A stretch of 54,032 nt of DNA, taken from contig JAIESR010000057.1 of the NCBI GenBank assembly GCA_019745775.1, positions 1 through 54,032 of the forward strand, in the 5' to 3' direction. Shown here one piece after another: positions 9,408-17,731 of this stretch; within the stretch, counting starts at the first letter, position 1; each line of letters opens with the position of its first letter. Origin of the DNA: Xanthobacteraceae bacterium. Its GTDB lineage: Bacteria > Pseudomonadota > Alphaproteobacteria > Rhizobiales > Xanthobacteraceae. The position numbers and the translations under genes were made by a program. A model generated the notes under the pieces. The model ran no database searches, was not told the origin of the DNA, and was given only the letters and a program-made list of their open reading frames with translations.

Positions 9408-9850
9408 GGGCCGATTCCCTCGCCGCTCGCCGCAGCGCGCTCCCCTCCCCCTTGTGGGGAGAGGTCGGGGGTGGGGTCTTTCCGCGTCGGCACTCTCTCG
9501 TGTGCCGCCGCCAGAACCGCCTCGCCCACACTTCGCGGCGACTTGAGAACGTCGTTGTTCCTGAAGCGAAGCACGCGATAGCCCTGCGACTCCAGCCACG
9601 CGGTCCGCTTTGCGTCGTATGGGGCGCGCACTTCCGCATGTTGCGAACCGTCGAGTTCGACAACAATCTTCCCGGCGTGCCACGCGAAATCGGCGATGTA
9701 GATGCCAATCGGCGCCTGTCGTCGGAAATGCATCCCGAGTGGCTTCAGCGAGCGCAGCAGGTACCACAGCTTGCGCTCAGCGTCGGCCGGCGCGCGGCGC
9801 AATTGCTGCGCCTGCCCTCTCGTCCGCTTGCTGATCGCACTTTGAGGCAT
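9404..9850 (-). CDS. DUF559 domain protein, Vsr-like endonuclease fold
   Basis: 148-residue protein of the DUF559 family (PD-(D/E)XK / very-short-patch-repair-like fold). Family features are the RRQAPIGIYIADF segment, the acidic KIVVELDGSQH motif with the predicted catalytic Glu/Asp, and a YRVLRFRNNDV segment. It sits between fdsB and fdsA, where it has no metabolic role. Its last ~25 residues (around DLSPQGGGE) are translated from a REP-like palindrome, and the inverted copy of that palindrome lies just upstream at 9883-9939. The stop codon overlaps the fdsA start, so fdsA translation may be coupled to it. Function in vivo is unknown. Confidence 0.85.
   Translation of the reverse strand: MPQSAISKRTRGQAQQLRRAPADAERKLWYLLRSLKPLGMHFRRQAPIGIYIADFAWHAGKIVVELDGSQHAEVRAPYDAKRTAWLESQGYRVLRFRNNDVLKSPRSVGEAVLAAAHERVPTRKDPTPDLSPQGGGERAAASGEGIGP
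9440..9478 (+). repeat. REP-like palindrome, left copy flanking DUF559
   Basis: GC-rich imperfect hairpin (CCCTCCCCCTTGTGGGGAG core followed by a GGGGGTGGGGT tail) read on the plus strand. It lies inside the 3' coding end of the DUF559 gene. The same motif occurs inverted at 9883-9939 and as a doublet at 33881-33995. Confidence 0.8.
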
Positions 9851-9882
9851 GTCCGTCGCCGTCTCCTAAGTCCTCGTACGCC

Positions 9883-9939
9883 GCCACCCCACCCCGGCGA
9901 GCTTCGCTCGCCACCCCTCCCCACAAGGGGGAGGGGCTA
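9883..9939 (-). repeat. REP-like palindrome, right copy flanking DUF559
   Basis: Inverted partner of the copy at 9440-9478. Read on the minus strand it begins CCCTCCCCCTTGTGGGGAGG, then has an inner small hairpin (GGCGAGCGAAGCTCGCC) and the GGGGTGGGGT tail. It lies between the fdsB stop and the DUF559 start, so the two copies bracket the DUF559 gene in inverted orientation. Confidence 0.8.
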
Positions 9940-9965
9940 ACCCGCGGCCTCACCTTCATCCTTCA

Positions 9966-11693
9966 TCACCAGCGCCCGAGCGGCTTCGACAATTCGTCCG
10001 GGAAATATTTCAGCACGCACAAGAGCGGATTGGGCGCGGCCTGACCCAGGCCGCAGATCGACGCATCGCGCATCAGCGTCGAGAGCCCCGTCAGCAGCGC
10101 GGGGTTCCACGGACCCTGCGCCATCAGCTTCACCGCCTTCTCGGCGCCGACGCGGCACGGCGTGCATTGGCCGCAGCTTTCGTCCTCGAAGAACTTCACC
10201 AGGTTGAGCGCGACCGCCTTCATGTCGTCCTCCCCGGACAGGATCACCACCGCGTGCGATCCGACGAAGCAGCCGTATTTTTCGAGCGTGCCGAAATCGA
10301 GCGGCTCGTCCGCCATCGACGCCGGCAAGATGCCGCCGGAGGCGCCGCCGGGCAGATAGCCCTTGAAGGTCTGCCCGTCCTCCATGCCGCCGCAATACTC
10401 CTCGATCAGCTCGCGCGCGGTGACGCCGGCCGGCGCCAGCACGACGCCGGGCTTCTTCACGCGGCCCGACACCGAGAAGCTGCGGAAGCCCTTGCGCTCG
10501 CGGCGGCCGTGCGACGCGAACCACGCCGCGCCCTGCTCGACGATGTCGCGCACCCAGTAGAGCGTCTCGACGTTCTGCTCGAGCGTCGGGCGGCCGAACA
10601 GGCCGACCTGCGCGACGTAAGGCGGGCGATGGCGGGGCAGCCCGCGCTTGCCCTCGATCGACTCGATCATCGCGGACTCTTCGCCGCAGATATAGGCGCC
10701 GGCGCCGCGGCGCAGATGCAGCCGCGTGTGCGAGGCGAGCCCGGCCGCCCTCACCTTCTCGAATTCCTGTTCGAGCAGCAGCCGCACCTCGGGATATTCG
10801 TCGCGCACATAGATGTACGTATCCGGCGCTTCGATCACCCAGGCCGCGATCAGCATGCCTTCGATGAAGCGATGCGGGTCCTGCTCGAGGTAGTGGCGGT
10901 CCTTGAACGTGCCCGGCTCGCCTTCATCGCAGTTGACGGCGAACAGGCGCGGCGCGGGCTCGGCGCGCACCAGCGACCACTTGCGGCCGGTCGGGAACCC
11001 CGCGCCGCCGAGGCCGCGCAGGCCGGCGTCGCTGACGATCTTGATCAGGTCGTCGCGCGTGCGCTTGCCGGCGAGGCAATCGCTCAGCAGCGCGTAACCG
11101 CCGTTGTTGCGGTAGGCCGCGAGATCGTTCGGCGTCGCGAACGCATGCGGATGCGGCGGCGCCTTCGCGGTCGAGGCAACCTTGTCCGGCGTCGCCTTGA
11201 ACACCTGCATGTGCCCGACCGCGACGACCGGCGCGCGATCGCAGGCGCCCATGCAGGGCGCGCGCACGACCCGCACGTCGCGACCGAGCTTGGCGGGAAG
11301 ATCGCGGATGAGATGTTCGGCGCCCCGCATGGCACACGAGAGCGAGTCGCAGACACGAACGGTCACAGGCGCCGGCGGCGTCTCGCCTTCCTTCACCACA
11401 TCGAAATGCGCGTAGAAGGTCGCGACCTCGTAGACCTCGGCGAGCGCAAGCTTCATCTCGGCGGCGAGCGCCGCGAGATGCGCGGCCGACAGATGCCCGT
11501 GGCGATCCTGGATCAGATGCAGATGCTCGATCAGCAGATCCCGCTGACGCGAGCGGGCGCCAAGCAGCGCGCGCACCTCGTCGAGCGCCGCCGGATCGAC
11601 CTGCCGGCCCTTGGGCGTGCGCCGCGGCCGCCGGCCATCGCCGTTCGGTGCGGCGCCGTTTGTGTTGGGATTAGAAAGGGTTGTCGTGCTCAT
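9966..11693 (-). CDS. fdsB: NAD-dependent formate dehydrogenase, fused gamma/beta (NuoE-NuoF) subunit
   Basis: Diaphorase part of the formate dehydrogenase. The 575-residue protein is a natural fusion: residues ~30-190 are NuoE-like with a [2Fe-2S] site (CDSLSC and PCMGAC), and residues ~195-575 are NuoF-like with an FMN/NAD region (GLRGLGGAGFPTGRKW, then GAYICGEESA) and a [4Fe-4S] site (CGQC..C and later SICGLG). This resembles the two-subunit Fdh1AB arrangement known from Methylobacterium rather than separate FdsG and FdsB. It is first in the operon and separated from fdsA by the DUF559 insertion. The promoter region is shared with the divergent LysR gene. Confidence 0.95.
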   Translation of the reverse strand: MSTTTLSNPNTNGAAPNGDGRRPRRTPKGRQVDPAALDEVRALLGARSRQRDLLIEHLHLIQDRHGHLSAAHLAALAAEMKLALAEVYEVATFYAHFDVVKEGETPPAPVTVRVCDSLSCAMRGAEHLIRDLPAKLGRDVRVVRAPCMGACDRAPVVAVGHMQVFKATPDKVASTAKAPPHPHAFATPNDLAAYRNNGGYALLSDCLAGKRTRDDLIKIVSDAGLRGLGGAGFPTGRKWSLVRAEPAPRLFAVNCDEGEPGTFKDRHYLEQDPHRFIEGMLIAAWVIEAPDTYIYVRDEYPEVRLLLEQEFEKVRAAGLASHTRLHLRRGAGAYICGEESAMIESIEGKRGLPRHRPPYVAQVGLFGRPTLEQNVETLYWVRDIVEQGAAWFASHGRRERKGFRSFSVSGRVKKPGVVLAPAGVTARELIEEYCGGMEDGQTFKGYLPGGASGGILPASMADEPLDFGTLEKYGCFVGSHAVVILSGEDDMKAVALNLVKFFEDESCGQCTPCRVGAEKAVKLMAQGPWNPALLTGLSTLMRDASICGLGQAAPNPLLCVLKYFPDELSKPLGRW

Positions 11694-11761
11694 GCGAGCG
11701 TTTCCATCGGTCCCCTAGATGCCGATTCCGGCCCCCCGGCCTCAATCCCCTCGTCCCGATA

Positions 11762-11786
11762 CCACGATTGAAATTTTCTATCGTGG
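11762..11786. promoter_or_regulatory. LysR-type operator (T-N11-A palindrome)
   Basis: Perfect 7-bp inverted repeat CCACGAT / ATCGTGG separated by exactly 11 bp, the classical LysR T-N11-A geometry. It lies between the divergently transcribed LysR gene (start 11828) and fdsB (start 11693), the expected position for a regulator controlling both directions. Its role is inferred from geometry and location. Confidence 0.85.
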
Positions 11787-11827
11787 CGAATAGCTTAGGT
11801 TTATCCTGTGCTTAGGACGACGAAACG

Positions 11828-12721
11828 GTGCTTGATAAGCTCGAATATCTCATCGCGCTGTCGCGCGAACAGCATTTCGGCCGCGCCGCCGAAACCTGCG
11901 GGGTGACCCAGCCGACGCTGTCGGCCGGCATCAAGCAGCTCGAGGAAACGCTCGGCGTCCTGCTGGTGCAACGCGGCTCGCGCTTCATCGGCTTCACCGC
12001 CGAGGGCGAGCGCACGCTCGACTGGGCGCGACGCATCGTCGGCGACTCGCGCGCCATGCGCGAGGAGATCAACGCGCTGCGCCACGGCCTCACCGGGCAA
12101 CTGCGCATCGCCGCGATCCCGACCGCGCTGGCGATGGTCGCGCAGCTCACCACGCCCTATCGCGCGCGCCATCCCGACGTGCGCTTCACGATCTGGTCGC
12201 GCACCTCGATCGAGATCCTCACGCTGATGGAGAATCTCGAGATCGACGCCGGCCTCACCTATCTCGACAACGAACCGCTCGGCCGCGTCAACGCGGTGCC
12301 GCTCTATCAGGAGCGCTATCAGCTCCTCACCGCCGCCGACGCACCGCTCGGCAACCGCGAGCGCGTCACCTGGAAGGAGGTCGGGCATGTGCCGCTCTGC
12401 CTGCTCACGCCCGACATGCAGAACCGCCGGATCATCGACGGCTTGCTGCGCGCGGCCGGCGGCGACGTGCAGCCGACACTCGAATCCGACTCGATGATCC
12501 TCTTGTTCGCGCATGTGCGCACCGGCCGCTGGGCGAGCGTGATGCCGGCGCGGCTCGCCGAGACGCTCGGGCTTACCGCCACCATCCGCGCGATCCCGAT
12601 CGTCGAGCCGGAAGCCGTCCACACCATCGGCCTCGTCGTTCCGCCGCGCGAGCCGCTGACGCCGCTCGCCGCCGCGCTGGTCGCGGAAGCCAAGCGACTG
12701 GCGGCGACATTGGATACGTAA
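11828..12721 (+). CDS. LysR-family transcriptional regulator of the formate dehydrogenase operon
   Basis: 297-residue LysR regulator: N-terminal winged helix-turn-helix (residues ~1-60, with HFGRAAETCGVTQPTLSAGI as the recognition region) and a C-terminal substrate-binding-like effector domain. It starts with GTG at 11828, with AGGA upstream. It is divergent from fdsB, and a T-N11-A box lies in the shared 134-bp gap, so it very probably activates fdsB-fdsA, perhaps in response to formate. The effector is not evident from sequence. It converges with the ABC export operon downstream. Confidence 0.92.
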   Translation: MLDKLEYLIALSREQHFGRAAETCGVTQPTLSAGIKQLEETLGVLLVQRGSRFIGFTAEGERTLDWARRIVGDSRAMREEINALRHGLTGQLRIAAIPTALAMVAQLTTPYRARHPDVRFTIWSRTSIEILTLMENLEIDAGLTYLDNEPLGRVNAVPLYQERYQLLTAADAPLGNRERVTWKEVGHVPLCLLTPDMQNRRIIDGLLRAAGGDVQPTLESDSMILLFAHVRTGRWASVMPARLAETLGLTATIRAIPIVEPEAVHTIGLVVPPREPLTPLAAALVAEAKRLAATLDT

Positions 12722-12745
12722 TCGTGTTCGCGAGCCCGGCTTCCG

Positions 12746-13456
12746 TCATGCCGCCATGCGATCGGGTAACTCAAGAGCTCCGTCACGCAGCGAGTAGATG
12801 TGATCGAAGCGGTCGAATATCTTCTCGTCGTGTGTCACCACGATCACCGCCGTCCGGCGCTCGGCCGCGACCTTTCTCAACAAATCCATCACGATGCCGG
12901 CGCGCTGGGAATCGAGCGCCGCGGTCGGCTCGTCGGCCAGAATAATGCGCGGATCGTTGGAGAGCGCGCGTGCGATGGCGATGCGCTGCGCCTCCCCGCC
13001 CGAGAGCTGGCCGGGCATCGCATCCTTGCGGCGCCCGACGCCGAGATAGTCGAGGAGTTCCAACGCACGCCTGCTCGCCTGTGCGGGGGCGACACCGGCC
13101 AGGACTTGTGCGATCGCCACATTCTCCCAGGCATTCAGGAACGGCAGCAGATTGTGGGCTTGGAAAATGAAACCGATCTTCTCAAGCCGCAACTTGCGGA
13201 GATCGGATCGCAACCAGCGCCCGTCATAGACCAACTCTCCGTTGAGGCGCATGTTGCCGGAATTGGGCTCGAGAATGCAGCCGATCACGTTGAGCAGGGT
13301 GCTCTTGCCCGATCCGCTTGGCCCACGCAGACCGATCACCGTGCCCGGGAAGATGTCGAGCGACACATCGCGCAAGGCGTCGACGCGCGTCGCACCTTCA
13401 CCAAAATACTTGTTGATGTTTCGGATTTGGACCACGGCTGGTTCGTTCATGATCAT
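12746..13456 (-). CDS. ABC transporter ATP-binding protein (DevA/LolD-like)
   Basis: 236-residue ATPase of the MacB/LolD/DevA group. Walker [10 protein letters not shown] is at residues 45-53, the signature LSGGEAQR at 151-158, Walker B IILADE at 171-176, and the switch His at 209. The start at 13456 overlaps the permease stop by ATGA; a second Met lies two codons later. It is the last gene of a coupled four-gene operon, so it powers export through the DevC-like permease. Substrate unknown. Confidence 0.93.
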   Translation of the reverse strand: MIMNEPAVVQIRNINKYFGEGATRVDALRDVSLDIFPGTVIGLRGPSGSGKSTLLNVIGCILEPNSGNMRLNGELVYDGRWLRSDLRKLRLEKIGFIFQAHNLLPFLNAWENVAIAQVLAGVAPAQASRRALELLDYLGVGRRKDAMPGQLSGGEAQRIAIARALSNDPRIILADEPTAALDSQRAGIVMDLLRKVAAERRTAVIVVTHDEKIFDRFDHIYSLRDGALELPDRMAA

Positions 13457-14589
13457 CCTGCCAGCGCCGATGCCGGGTCGATCTTGAGCGCCGTGCGAAC
13501 GCCGAGGCTGCTCGCCAGCAGGCATACCACCAGCACCGCTGCGAACAGCGTTCCGGCGTCGGCAGGCTCGAGAACGAGCCGTCGCGGGAAGTATCCTTGA
13601 GCCGAGTTGATCAGGACCGCGCCAACCGCAAAGCTGATCAATCCCAGCCCGAGGGCCTGCTGCACGATAAGACCGACGATCGTCCGGTCCGGCGCGCCGA
13701 TGAGCTTGAGCGTCGCAATCGATTTCTTCTTGTCGAGGGTCATCGTGTAGATGATCAGCCCGATGATCACCGTCGACACCAGCAGCAGCAGGCTGGTGAA
13801 AAGCCCGATCTGCCGGCGCGCCCGCTCGATCACCGGCCGCGCGAGCACGTTCTCCTGCTGCTCCTGGGTCAGGGCGGAAAGCTGCTTCCAGCGCTCGATC
13901 GTCTGCGCGAATTGAGCGCCGTCGACGTCCGGCAGCAGACGCACGAGCACCGCGTTCACGGTGTTGGTCGAGACGATCGCGCCCGGCGTACGCGCCGCTT
14001 CCCGCCGCGCCGCGGAGGGCGTGAGATCGAATTGCAGCTTCTGCGCATCGCGGAGCGTGATGAATACGACCGGATCGCCGCCGGAGGCCACCATGTTTTC
14101 GGTCAATCCAACGATGGTGAAGGTATCACGACCGAGTTCGATGCGCTCGCCCAGATCGAGCCCGGCGCGGCGATCGGCCACCGCCTCGTATCGGCTGCGG
14201 ATGATGGGGCGGCCAGCCACGAGCCCGGTGGCCTCGCCTGGGCGCCCGATCTCCGCTCCCACGACCAGCAGGCGCTTGGTGGCGCCCCGGTGCGTCGCTT
14301 CGACGTTCTGATAGGCGACCGCGCCTGCGGCAGCGACACCCCACTGTGCGGCGACGATGTCGCGGGTGTCACCGGGGAGGCGCGACGATTCTGCGAACGG
14401 GCCGCGCGTGCCGCCCTCGACAACCCAGACATGCGCGCCGGCGGCGCGCGCGAGCCCGAGCGATTCCAGCACGAGCCCGCGGTAGATGCCGACCATCGCC
14501 AGCACGATACCGAGCAACAGGCTGAGGCCGACGCAGGTCAGCAGGAAGCGCCCGAGACTGTGCCTGATGTCCTTCAGGGCGAGATTCAC
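13453..14589 (-). CDS. ABC transporter permease, FtsX/DevC-like
   Basis: 378-residue inner-membrane permease with the MacB/FtsX topology: one N-terminal membrane helix (~residues 15-38), a large periplasmic domain (~40-260), then three C-terminal helices in the last 120 residues. A GTG start at 14589 follows the adaptor stop by one base, and its stop overlaps the ATPase start, indicating tight translational coupling. With the HlyD-like adaptor this is the DevBCA arrangement, a tripartite exporter lacking a locally encoded outer-membrane channel. Confidence 0.9.
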   Translation of the reverse strand: MNLALKDIRHSLGRFLLTCVGLSLLLGIVLAMVGIYRGLVLESLGLARAAGAHVWVVEGGTRGPFAESSRLPGDTRDIVAAQWGVAAAGAVAYQNVEATHRGATKRLLVVGAEIGRPGEATGLVAGRPIIRSRYEAVADRRAGLDLGERIELGRDTFTIVGLTENMVASGGDPVVFITLRDAQKLQFDLTPSAARREAARTPGAIVSTNTVNAVLVRLLPDVDGAQFAQTIERWKQLSALTQEQQENVLARPVIERARRQIGLFTSLLLLVSTVIIGLIIYTMTLDKKKSIATLKLIGAPDRTIVGLIVQQALGLGLISFAVGAVLINSAQGYFPRRLVLEPADAGTLFAAVLVVCLLASSLGVRTALKIDPASALAG

Positions 14590-14590
14590 C

Positions 14591-15760
14591 TCACCGCGCT
14601 CCTTCAGGCGTCAGCCGCGCCGCACGGCCCGGCCGCATTCCCTGCTGCTCCTCGACCACAAGGGAAACGCCGGCAGGTAGGTCAGACAGGACGTGGACAC
14701 GCCCGTCGAGCAGCCGATCCCCGAGCTGGACGCGCCGTTGAGCGAGCCGACCGTTTTCCACGCTCCACACCAGGCCGGATCGACCATCGTAGCCCGCCAC
14801 CAGGCGGAGCGGCACGAACAGGCCGGCCGGTATCGTTCGCTTGACGATTTCGACTTCCGCCTGTTCTCCGAGGAAGCGCAATTGGTGCTGGGGGCTGCAG
14901 TCCCGGCACCGCACGTACACCCGGCGCTCCTCCGTCACGCGGTCGTTTTCCTGATCGATGCGGACGACCTCGGTCTCCACCAGACGGTCTGCTTCCGAAC
15001 GCAAGCGCACGAACGCGGTCTGGCCGACCGCCAGGCCTCCCGCGAGCGCCTGGTCGACATGGGCCCGCACCCAGATCGATTCGGGCGCGATCAACGTAAA
15101 CGCCGTTTCACCTGCGATGGCGATGCTGCCGAGTTCCTTGTGGCGTGCGATCATTCTGGCATCGAACGGCGCATGAAGCCCATGCTGGGATTGGACCACG
15201 CCTTCCAGCCGATGTTGCGCAGCGGCATCGTCCTGCAGCACCGCAGCGATCTCGGCTTCCGCTTCTATGACCTTGAGGTCGCTGTGCGCCGTTTCCTCGG
15301 AGGTCTGCGCATCGTCGGCCGCTTCCTGAGAGACCGTGCCACGGACGGCAAGCGTCTGCCGCCTGAGATTGATCGTCTTTTTTTGCTGGTAGGATGCTTC
15401 GACGCGTCTCAGTTGCGCCTTGACCTTCGAGAGGTTGGCCGCTGCCTGGCGCGTGGCGGCCTCGCTTTTCCTCAGCCTGGCGCGCTGGGCGGCATCGTCC
15501 AGTTTCGCGAGCAACGCGCCGGCCTTCACGACGTCGCCATGGTCCGCGTGGAGCGCCGCAATCTTGCCGCTGATCTGGAACCCGACCCGCGACAGGACCT
15601 GCGCTTCGACCGTGCCGATGCCGAAGACTCGAACCTCGACGTCCCGCTCCACTACGGCGACGCGCACCGGGATTTCGCGCACCAGGCTCACGTAGTAGCC
15701 GCCACCGATTACCGCGGCAGCAACGGTCGCTCCGATGGCGATCTTGGCATAGCTGTTCAT
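14591..15760 (-). CDS. HlyD/DevB-like periplasmic adaptor (membrane fusion protein)
   Basis: 389-residue adaptor anchored by an N-terminal helix (residues ~5-25), with lipoyl/barrel-sandwich halves (RVGFQISGKIAALHADHGDVVKAG at the front, APFDARMIARHKELGSIAIAGE after) flanking an alpha-helical hairpin (~105-190, rich in Ala/Gln/Arg heptads). It links the permease to an outer-membrane factor. The ATG at 15760 overlaps the DUF2892 stop by ATGA. The frame remains open upstream to 16030, but that part overlaps the DUF2892 gene and is not supported. Confidence 0.9.
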   Translation of the reverse strand: MNSYAKIAIGATVAAAVIGGGYYVSLVREIPVRVAVVERDVEVRVFGIGTVEAQVLSRVGFQISGKIAALHADHGDVVKAGALLAKLDDAAQRARLRKSEAATRQAAANLSKVKAQLRRVEASYQQKKTINLRRQTLAVRGTVSQEAADDAQTSEETAHSDLKVIEAEAEIAAVLQDDAAAQHRLEGVVQSQHGLHAPFDARMIARHKELGSIAIAGETAFTLIAPESIWVRAHVDQALAGGLAVGQTAFVRLRSEADRLVETEVVRIDQENDRVTEERRVYVRCRDCSPQHQLRFLGEQAEVEIVKRTIPAGLFVPLRLVAGYDGRSGLVWSVENGRLAQRRVQLGDRLLDGRVHVLSDLPAGVSLVVEEQQGMRPGRAARLTPEGAR

Positions 15761-15972
15761 CCGCTGGCGCGCCTCGCCGGGCAGGTCGACAGTCCCAACA
15801 AGCCGTAGAGCGGGCAGACGCCGACAATGCCGGTGAGGAGCGGCACGATGCCAATCCAACCGACCCAGTTCCAACCGGACGGCGCAAACCAGATGGGGAT
15901 CGCGTAGGCGATCAACAGCAGTCCAACGACAATGCGCGCGACGCGATCGATCATGCCGACGTTGCTTGTCAT
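15757..15972 (-). CDS. DUF2892 family small inner-membrane protein
   Basis: 71-residue protein with two hydrophobic helices (~12-29 and ~35-52) and the family end motif GVCPLYGLLGLSTCP. DUF2892 proteins often accompany rhodanese or sulfur-related genes (YgaP membrane part). The start at 15972 is chosen because GAGGAGA precedes it; an upstream in-frame ATG at 16011 lacks this. It is the first gene of the coupled DUF2892-adaptor-permease-ATPase operon, an unusual association that may hint at what is exported. Confidence 0.88.
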   Translation of the reverse strand: MTSNVGMIDRVARIVVGLLLIAYAIPIWFAPSGWNWVGWIGIVPLLTGIVGVCPLYGLLGLSTCPARRASG

Positions 15973-16089
15973 GGAACTCTCCTCGTTCATAGCACGAAGG
16001 TATTCGGCCATGCCGAGCGACAGCCGACATTGCGATGGATCAAATCCCGCCGGCTACAAAAGGGGCGCCCGCTGCTCCAGGTTTCCGCG

Positions 16090-17064
16090 CTACTCCGGCT
16101 GCACGCCGATCTCCTTCACCACGCGGCCCCACGCCTTGTGCTGCGCGTTCACGTAATCCTGCGCATCCTTCAGCGTGCCGGCGCCGCTGGTCGAGAAGCC
16201 CATTTCGTTGAGCTTCTTCAGGGTCTCGGGATTCCGGAAGATCGCTTCGGTCTCGCGGTTGACGCGGGCAAGCACGGCGTCAGGGGTGCCGGTGGGCGCC
16301 GCGAGCAGCATCCAGCCGGTGAAGTCGAAATCGGGGAACGTCTCGGCAATCGCCGGGACGTCGGGATGGTCCGCAAGCCGTTTTAGAGACGTGGTCGCAA
16401 TCGGGCGGAGCTGGCCGTTGGCGGCGAGGCCGCGCGCCACCGGAACGGCGAGGATGATGAGGTCGACGGTCCCGGCCACCGCATCCTGCACGCCCTGGCG
16501 CTGCGCCGTGTACGGCACCTGCAAGGTCTCGATGCCGGCGAGCTTGTTGAGCCACGCGACCACCATGCCGGAGAAGCGGCGCGTACCGTCGGTCGCGATG
16601 GTGAGCTTGCCCGGCTGCGACTTCGCATATGCAATCAGCTCCTGAAGGTTCTTCGCCGGCACCTTCGGGTTCGCCATGATCATGAATGAGACTTCGGCGA
16701 CCTTCGCCACCGGCACGAAGTCCTTCATCGGATCGTAGGGCAGCGTCTTGAACGTATAGGGATCGGTCACCAGCGCCGCTGCGGTCGCGAAAAAGAAGGT
16801 ATGGCCGTCGGGCGCCGCGCGTGCCGCCGCCTGGGTGCCGATGACATTGCCGCCGCCCGGCCGGTTCTCGACCACGACCGGCTGCCCGATCCGCGTCGCG
16901 AGTTGATCCGCGACGATGCGCGCGATGATGTCGGTGGCGTTGCCGGCCGCCTGCGAGGTGATGAACCGGACCGGCCGCTCGGGCCAGGTTTGAGCCAAGG
17001 CGGTCTGGGCTGGCGCCACGGAAGTCGCCAGCACCAGCACGGCCCCACGAAGCAGCGTACGCAT
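16090..17064 (-). CDS. TctC/Bug-family solute-binding protein
   Basis: 324-residue periplasmic receptor of the tripartite tricarboxylate transporter family. It has a cleavable signal peptide (to about residue 24, ALAQ), then the family start WPERPVRFITSQAAGNATDIIAR and the ENRPGGGNVIG loop that contributes to carboxylate binding. No TctA/TctB genes are adjacent, so it must share membrane subunits encoded elsewhere or have a non-transport sensing role. It is divergent from the GlcG gene. The ligand cannot be read from sequence. Confidence 0.92.
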   Translation of the reverse strand: MRTLLRGAVLVLATSVAPAQTALAQTWPERPVRFITSQAAGNATDIIARIVADQLATRIGQPVVVENRPGGGNVIGTQAAARAAPDGHTFFFATAAALVTDPYTFKTLPYDPMKDFVPVAKVAEVSFMIMANPKVPAKNLQELIAYAKSQPGKLTIATDGTRRFSGMVVAWLNKLAGIETLQVPYTAQRQGVQDAVAGTVDLIILAVPVARGLAANGQLRPIATTSLKRLADHPDVPAIAETFPDFDFTGWMLLAAPTGTPDAVLARVNRETEAIFRNPETLKKLNEMGFSTSGAGTLKDAQDYVNAQHKAWGRVVKEIGVQPE

Positions 17065-17256
17065 CTTGTTTTCTCCCCAATTGGCATGTTCTTGTTTTCC
17101 CGGACTGTACGCGAAAAGGGGGCCGACCGTGATGGGGCACGCCGTCCACCTTTGATTGACGATGCGGCCTTATCGCCGCGCCCACCCGCCCGCCGCCTCT
17201 TGCTGCCTCCTGCCGCCTGACGCACTATCCCGCCCGCTCAATCAAGGTATCCGGCC

Positions 17257-17697
17257 ATGTATGTCGCGGACTCAAAGCGCCTCACCCATCAAGGCGCGAA
17301 GATGATGGTGGACGCCGCCGTCACCAAGGCGCGCTCCGCCGGCATCGCGATTTCCGTCGCGGTGGTCGACGCCGGCGGGCATCTGGTCGCGTTCGAGCGC
17401 ATGGACGGCGGCCGCTTCCACACCCAGCATTCGTGCACCACGAAGGCGGTGTCCGCGGCATCGAACAAGCGCGTCACCTCCGCGAAGGGCGCGGTCGGAC
17501 AAGACCTCGACACCAATCACGCACTCGGGCTCGCGCTTGCGGCCGGGCCGGAGCGCTGGACCGCGATGGAAGGCGGCGCGCCGATCCTGGTCGGCGGCGA
17601 GTGCATCGGCGGCATCGGTGTCAGCGGCGGCGACTGGGCAACCGACGAACGGATCGCGCGCGAGGCCGTCGAGACCATCGGCGCAAGCTGGAAATAG
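17257..17697 (+). CDS. GlcG/HbpS-family protein
   Basis: 146-residue single-domain protein of the GlcG/HbpS (DUF336) family: an N-terminal helix, the core AISVAVVDAGGHLVAFERMDG, and the ending GGECIGGIGVSGGDWATDE. Family members bind haem or accompany glycolate and diol catabolic genes, but the activity is rarely known. It starts a plus-strand operon continuing with an oxidoreductase 34 bp downstream and a TctC receptor, suggesting a role in uptake and oxidation of a small organic acid or sugar acid. Confidence 0.88.
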   Translation: MYVADSKRLTHQGAKMMVDAAVTKARSAGIAISVAVVDAGGHLVAFERMDGGRFHTQHSCTTKAVSAASNKRVTSAKGAVGQDLDTNHALGLALAAGPERWTAMEGGAPILVGGECIGGIGVSGGDWATDERIAREAVETIGASWK

Positions 17698-17731
17698 TAC
17701 GTCACAAGCTTCAGATTCATCGGGAGTGGCA

